This document shows positions 55,151-64,000 of a stretch of DNA of 64,000 nt, one piece after another. The DNA comes from Nissolia schottii (lineage: Eukaryota > Streptophyta > Magnoliopsida > Fabales > Fabaceae), in the NCBI GenBank assembly GCA_003254905.1, contig QANU01001220.1, positions 45,177 through 109,176 of the forward strand, written 5' to 3'. Both the position numbers and the translations under genes were made by a program. The notes beneath the pieces are model-generated. The model searched no databases. It was not told where the DNA came from and was given only the letters and a program-made list of their open reading frames with translations. Position 1 is the stretch's first letter. Each line of letters starts with the position of its first letter.

Positions 55151-57018
55151 GGAACACAGCGTTTGTAGAACATAAGCCAGATTTGAAAAGCTATCTGTAA
55201 GGGCCTTCAAGAGTACACTTGGATTTTAAAAGTTATGAGCAAAAACACATCAACTTTTTGGTCTACCAAACACAAAATATTAACTCATGCATTTTGAGAG
55301 TAAAGACATCCTTTGGAAAGCTTTACTAAACCAAGTCTCTATTTGTCTCTTTCTTTTCAACTTGGTAAAAAATAAAAAAAACCATTCAACTTTTTAAATA
55401 TAAAAATCATTCAGTTACCTCTACCTAACCACTGGTTAAGCTTTTGAAAGAGATGGTGATAAGAACAAATAGAAGAACCTAAGAATTACATGAAAAAATA
55501 ATCTTTTATTGATGTATCACAGAACAATTCGATGAGGATTCTCTGCGGTTTTATTGGAATTACATAGAAAATTCAAAAAGGAAAAGACAATTTGGGTAGT
55601 AGAGCCAACACCCTCCCAAAGTCCCAGCTAGAGCCTCACTCTTCTCCCACAGCCTATAAATAATCCTGAGCATAATGAGGTCCTCCATCATGGGCTAAAA
55701 TATCTCCCCTCATCAAAATCACAATATTCTCTCTCCAATCCACACTCTTCGTAGCCACCTCAGCAAATCAATTGCACATAGCCACCCTAGCATATTTAAC
55801 TCCCTCTTTTCCCTCATTTGCTTGATTGGTCTGTCTCGTGCGTAATTAATTCCTTCCATGTTTGGATAATTTTGTTTGCACTAATGCCACCAATGGTCTT
55901 AAGGCTGTGTTTGATTGATGAGACGAGACTAAAATACAGAGACATAAAATACAGGATGTTTGGTGATGATATACAAGACACAATTTATTGTATCTGTATC
56001 TGTATCAAGATGTAAAAACATGACAAATGACTTAAAATACCATTTGGGTCTCCTTCTCACTCATTTATTTTGCATGAGATATATTAAGTTCAGTCGTGGG
56101 GGAGCTGTATTTTCATTATTCTGTTAAGTGAAGCTTAGGGCATATAGATTCTGTGTAAAGTGCTTTACACCAGCACTGGTCCAGACTAGATAAGTCAGAA
56201 TTCTCCAAAATCATTTTCCCTGTCTCTCACTTTCTCTCAGGTTTTCATCTTTTCCATCACCTTCTCCCACATACTCTCTCTGATCTAGTTCCTTATCATC
56301 ATTGTTAAAATATTTTAGTGTCTATTGTTTAGTTGCCAATGTTTGTTCTCCAAGAAGGATGCAAGAGATACAAGGAAAGGTACAATGGAGAATAAGCAAA
56401 CCAGAAATACCTCAATTATTCATCTAACTACATATTCACCCATTGACTTTGATATGAATCATTTGAAAATCTTTGACTGACAAGTGATGTACTTTTGACA
56501 GTGAGATGTACACATTTGGTAGATATGAAGAACAATATATTTCTTGTGCCTTGAAGGACTCCATATGCTTCGGATTTGACTTTAACTTTGAGTGGCTTTA
56601 TGTTACTTATTTGAATTTGACGAGTTTACAGCCTTGAGCATATTTTGATTGAGTTTTGAAAAGAATCCAAATTCAAAAATTGCATGGTCATTCCGAGAAT
56701 ATTACTACACTATATTTCAATGGTGATGTACGTCGTTGGATTAATGTGGGCTATACCGTATCTGATTTCTTTACTGTAATCTAGTGAGTTTGATCATATT
56801 AGAAACTGTATTAGGTATTAGGCGGGAGAACGCTATTTTCAGTCAGTTTTGTCAGTTAGTATCCTTTTAGATATTTGCGCATGGGTGATTTATAGGACTC
56901 TACTTCTAGCATGAATCAAAGTGACCCTTTTCTATGGTTAGATGATGTTACATATAATACCTCTTAACTTAGGTATATATACACTAACCTAGTAACTTCT
57001 CAAGAGGTTTGGACACCT
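55151..57018. other. Intergenic region, no recognisable gene
   Basis: No open frame with family features, no repeats shared with the rest of the window and no RNA gene were recognised. It is among the few stretches of apparently low-copy DNA in the window. Confidence 0.4.
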
Positions 57019-57602
57019 TGTTGGTAATTAAAATTGAAATTGCTTTGTCGAAATTTAGATTGCTATGAGAAGAAAATATAAACACTCAAGAAAAAATTAG
57101 TCTCACAAAATATTTCTATTGAAAGAAACAATAATACACTCAAAACTTTGGCTTTTGTTAGTAGCCAATTACATACTCAAAATAACACTACAATGTTCTT
57201 TCTCTCACTCACAAGCTCGCTGGAGCTTTTCTCTTCCTCACACACTTGCTTTGTTTCACAAGTTATTGACTTAGATTCTAAAGCTCATGCACAAGCTTTT
57301 ATATAGGCATTGGAAGTTTAAATGAGGCCAAAACATTTCACTTGCCTTATGTGCCACTTGATTTGCAAGTTAAGAGGTTGTAAATTTCAATTAGAACTTT
57401 TCCTTCAACATAGAGTTAAAGTGTTCAAATTTCATTCAAATTGTTTAGCTCCACAAATTTGACCATAGACAAATTCTTGTTGTCAAATTGAATTTGAGTT
57501 GTAAAAGTGGACTTCATGGTTGGCAAGTTCAACAAGTAAGAAGACAACTAATGCAAGCTTTCAACTAAATGACAATTGAACTGCCAAGTTTAATTTCCAA
57601 CA
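57019..57602 (-). mobile_element. Copia 3' LTR (reverse), 584 bp
   Basis: The left edge is TGTTGGTAATTAAAATTG and the right edge is TTTAATTTCCAACA. It is followed by the reversed polypurine tract TCCTCCCTT (57603-57611). It is the reverse complement of the LTR at 61047-61630, of the same length. Confidence 0.9.
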
Positions 57603-60544
57603 TCCTCCCTTGAACATGGCTTCATCATTCCAAGCATTTTCTTTAACTTCAAGAACAAATTTACTGTGGGTGGCTTTGTGAAAATATCTGCTATTTGATC
57701 TTCCGACGAACAATGTTCCACCACAATTTCTTTATCTCTGATCAATTCACGAATGAAGTGATGCTTGATATCAATGTGTTTGCTATATCCATGAAAGGCC
57801 AGATTCTTTGTCAACGCAATTGTTGATTTGTTGTCACAAAATATTTTTGTTGGACCATCTTCTTGATGTTGCAACTCACTCAATATTTTTCGCAACCAAA
57901 TTGCTTGAGTAGCACAGTTTGTTGTTGCAATGTATTCTGCTTCTGCTGTTGACAGAGCAACTACTTGTTGTTCTTGGAAGACCAAGAAAATACACCTGTA
58001 CCTTGATGAAAAGCATAACCCGAAGTGCTTTTTCGAGTTTCAATTTCACCAGCCCAATCACTGTCTGTGTATTCTATCAATTCTGGTTCGTTAGAACTTG
58101 AATAAAAGATACCTTCATCAATTGTACCTTTGAGATACCTCAATATTCTCTTTACAGTTTGCCAATGAGATTGTCTTGGTGATTCCATGAACCTGCTTAT
58201 GAGCCCCACTTCATAAACTATGTCAGGTCTAGTTGCTGTCAAGTACCTGAGACTTCCGACTAACATTCTAAAATTTTTTGAATTGACAAAATCACCTCCA
58301 CTTTCTTTTCCAAGCTTCAATCTTTCTTCAACTGGTGTCAGCATTGGTTTGCAAGCCTCCATCTTGAATTTCTTCAAAACATCTGTTGCATATTTCTTCT
58401 GAGAGATAAAAATCCCTTTATTTGTTTGCTTCACTTCAATGCCTAGAAAATAATACATTAAGCCCATGTCTGTCATTTCAAATTGTGTAGACATACTTTC
58501 TCTTAATGCAGCTAGCAATTTTGAATTATTGCCAGCGAAGATTAAATCATCCACGTATAGACAAACAACAATGATATCTCCATCCTAGTTTGTTTTGACA
58601 TACAAAACATGCTCATATGGACTACTGTGAAATCCATTGTTGATGAAGTATGTGTCAGTACGTGTATACCAAGCTCTAGGCGCTTGTTGCAATCCATATA
58701 GTGTTTTCTTCAACTTGTAGACCTTGTCTTCTTCTCCTTGTTGTTGATAACCTGGTGGTTGCTCTACATAAACTTCTTCTTCAAGTACACCATTCAAGAA
58801 AGCAGACTTGACATCTATTTGAAAAATCTTCCATTTATTTTGAGCAGCACGGGAAAGAATCATGCGTACCGTGTCCAATCTAGCAACTGGAGCAAATACT
58901 TCAAAATAATCAACTCCGGATTTTTGTTTGTACCCTTTTGCCACCAATCGTGCCTTGAAACGATCTACCTCTCCATTTGGTTTGTACTTTGTCTTGTACA
59001 CCCACTTGACTCCGATGGGCTTCTTTCCTTCTGGAAGTATTGTTAACTCCCATGTATTGTTCTTCTCAATTGCATGAATTTCTTCGTTCATTGCTTTAAT
59101 CCAGCAATCATCATTGGCTGCTTCCTCATATGTCACTGGATCACAGTCTGCAAACAAAGCATAGAAAGTAATTTCTTCCTCCCTATCATCAGGATCATCA
59201 TCTCTGCCAACTTCATAATCTTGCAAGCGAGGAGGTGGACGACGCTCCCTTTGTGGACATCTATGAGGTGGTGAATCTGTTATTGATTCATCTGATGGTT
59301 CATCAGCTTTATCATCTAGTTCTTCATTTATAGTTACTAGTACAGGCTACTCCTTTTCTTTTTATGACCAGTCCCATGCTCCATCTTCATCAAAAGTAAC
59401 ATCTCGGCTGATGATTACCTTTTGGGCTACTGGATTATACAACGTGTAGGCTTTTGTTTCTTCACTGTAACCTACAAAGATGCATTTTTCTGACTTATCA
59501 TCTAGTTTCTTCCTCAGTTGATCAGGAACATGTGCATAAGCAATACAACCAAAGACTTTCAAGTGGCTGAGATTTGGCTTTTGCTTACTCCAAGCTTCTA
59601 GTGGAGTTTTATCACGAACACTTTTGATAGGACATCTATTCAAGATATAAACAACACAGGCAACTACTTCAGCCCAAAAACTCTTGGATAATTTCTTGCA
59701 ATGCAGCATGCTTCTCACCATATCCATGATCGTTCTTTTTTTCTTTCTGCCACTCCGTTTTGTTGAGGAGTGTATCTGGCAGTCATCTGATGCATAACAC
59801 CATGTTTTCTCAAGAAATCATCACAATCAATATACTCTGTTCCCCTATCAGTTCTTAAGGTTTTTAGAATATAACCACTCCGCCTTTCAACATACGTTAT
59901 AAAACTTTTGAGCATATCACAAGCGTCAGATTTATTTTTTAGAAAATACACCCACGTCTTCCTACTAAAGTCATCAATGGAAGTGATAAAATATTTATTA
60001 CCTCCATTGGATGGAACTTCCACATAACATAAATCAAAGTGCACTAACTCAAGTGGTTTTGTAGCTCTCCAGGCACGTCCTTTAAGAAAAGGATCTCAAT
60101 GTTTTTTTTCCTACTACACAAGCTTCACATAGTTGATTAGGAGCTTGGATAACAAGCAAGCCAGTAACCCACTTTTTATTTGCAAGGAACTTGATGCTTT
60201 CAAAGTTGAAATGTCCAAGCCACATGTGCCAAAGCCAATTTTCATCAACAGCTACAACTTTGTAACATAAATTAGCATCATACCTGATGTTCATCAGAAA
60301 TAAACGATTCCTTGACATATTTGTCTTTGCTATTAGCCCCATCTCTGCATCATTTATGGTGCAACCTTTCCTGTTGAATTTTAGATCATAGCCTTTTTCT
60401 ACAAGTTGTCCTACACTTAAGAGATTTGAACGTATACCAGGTGCATAGAATACATCAGAAAAATAATTCAAAGATCCATCCTATAATCTAATGGCAATCT
60501 TTCCTTTCCCCAATACTTCAAGTTTTGAATTATCACCCAAATAT
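57590..60544 (-). pseudogene. Ty1/copia pol (reverse), nearly complete
   Basis: Reading down from 60544 there is the end of the protease region (LGDNSKLEVLGKGKIAI), then GAG-pre-integrase and the zinc finger (LWHMWLGHFN...LCEACVVGKK). The integrase core has HFDLCYVE, LRTDRGTEY and NGVAERK, with a frame change near 59720. A C-terminal region follows (FGCIAYAHVPDQLRKKLDDK). RT is [20 protein letters not shown], then AFLNG, and YVDD at 58546-58557. RNase H is EYTDSDWAGEIETRKSTSGY, ALSTAEAEYIA and CDNKSTIAL. A single TAG at 58585-58587 sits just before the YVDD box, and a stop and frame change separate the last RNase H part at ~57985. The 5' portion (gag, active-site part of protease) is missing. 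Lineage is perhaps Tork-like. Confidence 0.88.
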
Positions 60545-60839
60545 ACCACAAAGGGAGCGTCGTTCACCTCCTCGCTTGCAAGATTATGAAGTTGGCAGAG
60601 ATGATGATCCTGATGATAGGGAGGAAGAAATTACTTTCTATGCTTTGTTTGCAGACTGTGATCCAGTGACATATGAGGAAACAGCCAATGATGATTGTTG
60701 GATTAAAGCAATGAACGAAGAAATTCATGCAATTGAGAAGAACAACACATGGGAGTTAACAACACTTCTAGAAGGAAAGAAGCCCATCAGAGTCAAGTGG
60801 GTGTACAAGACAAAGTACAAACCAAATGGAGAGGTAGAT
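60545..60839 (+). pseudogene. Inverted copy of copia RT fragment
   Basis: CCACAAAGGGAGCGTCG onward repeats 58965-59250 in the opposite orientation with a handful of amino-acid differences (TYEETANDD against TYEEAANDD). It is cut off sharply by the N at 60840 in the middle of KPNGEVD. It sits directly against the reversed pol, forming an inverted duplication. Confidence 0.85.
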
Positions 60840-60840
60840 N

Positions 60841-61046
60841 TATCGCCCTTCCCATCTCCCAGATGTAGCAAGGGAAACAAAGGATCTACGAACCCAGAAT
60901 CCACCCAATCTACCACAGGGATTGACAAACCCTGAAATTAGATAATTACACAATACTCGATTTGTCACATCTACAATAACACCTCAACAGGGATATCCTG
61001 TGTCATGCCTGTTTCATATTCCATCAAATTATAAGGGTATCAGGTG
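60841..61046. other. Unassigned 206 bp between N and copia LTR
   Basis: No match to other parts of the window was noticed and no coding region is supported. It starts directly after the N at 60840. Confidence 0.4.
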
Positions 61047-61630
61047 TGTTGGAAATTAAACTTGGCAGTCCAATTGCCAATTAGTTGAAAGCTTGCATTA
61101 GTTGTCTTCTTACTTGTTCAACTTGCTAACCATGAAGTCTACTTTTGCAACTCAAATTCAATTTGACAACAAGAATTTGTCTATGGTCAAATTTGTGGAA
61201 CTAAACAATTCGAATCAAATCTGAACACTTCAACTCTATGTTGATTGAAAAGTTCTAATTGAAATTTACAACCTCTTAACTTGCAAATCAAGTGGCACAT
61301 AAGGCAAGTGAAATGTTTTGGCCTCATTTAAACTTCCAATGCCTATATAAAGGCTTGTGTATGAGCTTTAGAATCTAAGTCAATAACTTTTGAAACAAAG
61401 CAAGTGTGTGAGGAAGAGAAAAGCTCCAGCGAGCTTGTGAGTGAGAGAAAGAACATTGTAGTGTTATTTTGAGTATGTAATTGGCTACTAACAAAAGCCA
61501 AAGTTTTGAGTGTATTATTGTTTCTTTCAATAGAAATATTTTGTGAGATTAATTTTTTCTTGAGTGTTCATATTTTCTTCTCATAGCAATCTAAATTTCA
61601 ACAAGGCAATTTCAATTTTAATTGCCAACA
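61047..61630 (+). mobile_element. Copia 5' LTR (forward), 584 bp
   Basis: It runs from TGTTGGAAATTAAACTTGG to ...TTTTAATTGCCAACA, followed at once by a tRNA-iMet-type primer-binding site (TGGTATCAGAGC, 61633-61644). It is the same family and length as the reverse LTR at 57019. Confidence 0.92.
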
Positions 61631-61632
61631 TC

Positions 61633-61644
61633 TGGTATCAGAGC
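61633..61644 (+). other. Primer-binding site (initiator tRNA-Met type)
   Basis: TGGTATCAGAGC lies two bases after the copia 5' LTR. It is the standard initiator-Met primer site of plant Ty1/copia elements. Confidence 0.92.
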
Positions 61645-61658
61645 TAGGTTGTATCAAA

Positions 61659-62962
61659 ATGGCAGCAAGTACAAACACAGGAGCAAGCCAAGCTCAACAG
61701 GTGCAAACAATTGTTTTCAAGTTTGATGGTAGATCAAATTTTCCCATGTGGAAACACTTGATGGAGCTGTGTTTAGCAACCAGCGGATATGGCGAAATTC
61801 TGAAGAAAGGTTTCGTGGAACCAACTGAAGGAGATAAAGGAAAAGCTGATGAGCAACAAGTTGAGAAAGAACGTCTTCTCAACCAAGAAGCTTTATTCCT
61901 AATCAGTCAATCTGTGGAGCTATCTGTTTTTGAGAAAATTTTCCATGCCAAATCAGCAAAAGAGGCTTAGGAAATTTTGTTCAAAACATATGAAGGTGCT
62001 GCCCCTGTCAAACAGAAGAGGTTGCAAGGCTTAAAACGGCAGTTCGAGTTAATGGAGCAAGGAAGAGAAGAAAATATTCGTAATTATTTTTCACGAATAG
62101 ACAAGATCGTGAACGAAATGAAAACCAACGGTGTTGACATGAAAGAAAATGACATTGTAGAGAAAATCATGTGTACACTTTCACCCAGATTTGATTACGT
62201 GGTAGCTGCAATTGAAGAAGCAAAAGATCTCACCACAATGACTCTAAATGATTTGCAAGCATCTTTGGAGTCACGTGAGATGCGGATGAACGAGAGATCA
62301 GGTGGACATGTTGAGCAAGCTTTAAAGGCTCAAACACATGTGAGAAACGAGGGACTTGTTCAGAGAAGGCCGAATCACTTTCAACAGAATCAGAACTTCA
62401 AAGGACGATGAAGGAATTCCAAATTTGACTCAAGTCAAAGCACACGAGGTAATGGCACAATTCAAAATAAATCTAATATTCAATGTCATAAATGCCAAAA
62501 GTACGGACATTTTCAATCTGAATGCAAATCTCTCATCTAGTGCCATAACTGTAAAAAGTATGGTCACTATAGTCGAGAATGCTGTACTAAAACATTGAAT
62601 ATTAGAGATAGTCATGCTCGGGTTGCAGAAACTGAAGAGGAGATGAAGATGGTGCTTATCACATGCCATGGTGAAGCTGGTAAAATTGAAAACCAGTGGT
62701 TGCTAGATACAAGTTGCAGTAATCACCTAAGCGAGAATAAGGAACTATTCTCTTAAGTGTAGGACAACTTGCAGAAAAAGGCTATGATCTAAAATTCAAC
62801 AAGAAAGGTTGCACCATAAATAATGCAGAGATGGGGCTAATAGCAAAGACAAATATGTCAAGGAATCATTTATTTCCGATGAACATCAAGCATGATGCTA
62901 ATTTATGTTACAAAGTTGTAGCTGTTGATAGGATCAGGTATGATGCTAATTTATGATACCAG
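61659..62962 (+). pseudogene. Copia gag and protease, internally deleted
   Basis: The ATG at 61659 gives MAASTNTGASQAQQ. The frame stays in phase to 62757 with three in-frame stops: TAG 61968, where the family has Trp (AWEIL), TGA 62409, and TAG 62538. Two CCHC knuckles are present (CHKCQKYGHFQSEC and CHNCKKYGHYSREC). The protease loop is DTSCSNH at 62706, with Ser in place of the conserved Gly. After ENKELFS the sequence jumps, by deletion, into the pre-integrase region (LLSVGQLAEKGYDLKF, ending ANLCYKVVAVD). It ends at a reversed LTR. It is dead, but recently so given the single-base nature of its lesions. Confidence 0.88.
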
Positions 62963-62963
62963 A

Positions 62964-63525
62964 TGTTGGCAATTAAAATTGAAATTGCCTTGTTGAAATT
63001 TAGATTGCTATGAGAAGAAAATATGAACACTCAAGAAAAAATTAATCTCACAAAATATTTCTATTGAAAAAAATAATAATACACTCAAAATTTTGGCTTT
63101 TGTTAGTAGCCAATTACATACTCAAAATAACACTACAATGTTCTTTCTCTCACTCACAAGCTCGCTGGAGCTTTTCTCTTCCTCACATACTTGCTTTGTT
63201 TCAGAAGTTATTGACTTAGATTCTCAAGCTCATACACAAGCCTTTATATAGGCATTGGAAGTTTAAATGAGGCCAAAACATTTCACTTGCCTATGTGCCA
63301 CTTGATTTGCAAGTTAAGAGGTTGTAAATTTCAATTAGAACTTTTCCTTCAACATAGAGTCAAAGTGTTCAAATTTGATTCAAATTGTTTAGCTCCATAA
63401 ATTTGACCATAGACAAATTCTTGTCAAATTGAATTTGAGTTGCAAAAGTGGACTTCATGGTTGGCAAGTTCAACAAGTAAGAAGACAACTAATGCAAGCT
63501 TTCAACTAAATGGCAATTTCTAACA
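62964..63525 (-). mobile_element. Copia LTR (reverse), 562 bp, flanked by both PBS and PPT
   Basis: It runs from TGTTGGCAATTAAAATTG to ...GCAATTTCTAACA. On its left GATACCAGA is the reversed start of a primer-binding site. On its right TCCTCCCTT is the reversed polypurine tract. One LTR therefore serves as 5' LTR of (lost) sequence to the left and 3' LTR of the copy to the right. Confidence 0.85.
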
Positions 63526-64000
63526 TCCTCCCTTAAAATTGGCTTCATCATTCCGAGCATTTTCTTCAACTTCAAGAACAAATTTACTGTGAGTGGCTTT
63601 GTGAAAATATCTGCTATTTGATCTTCCGACGAACAATGTTCCACCACAATTTCTTTATCTCTGATCAATTCACGAATGAAGTGATGCTTGATATCAATGT
63701 GTTTGCTATATCCATGAAAGGCCAGATTCTTTGTCAACGCAATTGTTGATTTGTTGTCACAAAATATTTTTGTTGGACCATCTTCTTGATGTTGCAACTC
63801 ACTCAATATTTTTCGCAACCAAATTGCTTGAGTAGCACAGTTTGTTGTTGCAATGTATTCTGCTTCTGCTGTTGACAGAGCAACTACTTGTTGTTTCTTG
63901 GAGGACCAAGAAAATACACCTGTACCTTAATGAAAAACATAACCCGAAGTGCTTTTTCGAGTTTCAATTTCACCAGCCCAATCACTGTCTGTGTATTCTA
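63526..64000 (-). pseudogene. Second copia pol copy (RNase H end), runs off window
   Basis: It is nearly identical to 57603-58080: EEDGPTKIFCDNKSTIAL-type stretch, KHIDIKHHFIRELIRDKE and DQIADIFTKPLTV, then (in another frame) the start of the TDSDWAG region near the window edge. One of its LTRs is at 62964-63525. The rest of the element lies beyond 64000. Confidence 0.85.

Noticed and set aside
55818..56015. 65-residue frame in the intergenic region
   Set aside because: No family features, no supporting context.

Overview
The window is nuclear DNA from a flowering plant, almost certainly a eudicot and possibly a legume. The evidence is an intron-containing nuclear gene for a chloroplast NDH subunit, a plant-type SDR gene, and dense nested LTR retrotransposons with plant-type primer-binding sites. 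The legume suggestion is weak: it rests on the style of the SIRE-like LTRs and their repeated GTAATCGATTAC motif. Only two host genes are visible. Nearly everything else is transposon, at different stages of decay.

Layout. 1-9298: mosaic of chromovirus-type (Ty3/gypsy) LTR pieces whose LTRs start TGTAACATCCCG, mostly reverse-oriented, with a Tat/Ogre-like LTR end and a decayed chromovirus pol end. It includes a 1,029-bp exact duplicate bounded by single Ns. 9953-17424: a complete, young Athila/Tat-like element with a 5-bp target duplication (GGCGG) that carries gag and protease but no RT or integrase; it sits inside another LTR fragment. 17425-19380: more LTR debris. 19381-23032: two SIRE/Maximus-like LTRs separated only by 28 bp, followed by a reversed gag/protease remnant. 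23033-24877: gypsy-type LTR. 25139-27475: the PnsB2-like host gene on the minus strand, three exons. 28738-30240: CACTA transposon remnant. 31539-45365: forward chromovirus with a heavily mutated gag-pol. Its 3' LTR is split by two reverse solo-LTR insertions, one of which holds an hAT-like element with a tRNA-like (SINE) segment and a second CACTA-like fragment. 45696-46499: intact single-exon SDR gene. 47031-55150: Tat-lineage gypsy element, interrupted in its integrase by a 2.2-kb inverted repeat built from two head-to-head LTR halves. 57019-64000: Ty1/copia copies in inverted and head-to-tail arrangement.

The two host genes do not form a pathway unit. PnsB2 is a structural subunit of the thylakoid NDH complex (cyclic electron flow). 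The SDR is probably an NADPH-dependent carbonyl/aldehyde reductase.

The most striking unexplained signal is a set of arrays of short palindromes in LTRs of at least three unrelated families. The motifs are GTAATCGATTAC (copia SIRE-like), CGCT[C/G]AGCG (Athila-like and chromovirus LTRs) and GTCATTCGAATGAC (chromovirus). All repeat at 21-22 bp centre to centre, and in two families the pairs recur every ~71 bp. Spacer sequences differ, while motif and pitch are kept. All LTR boundaries were read by eye; percentages are rough.
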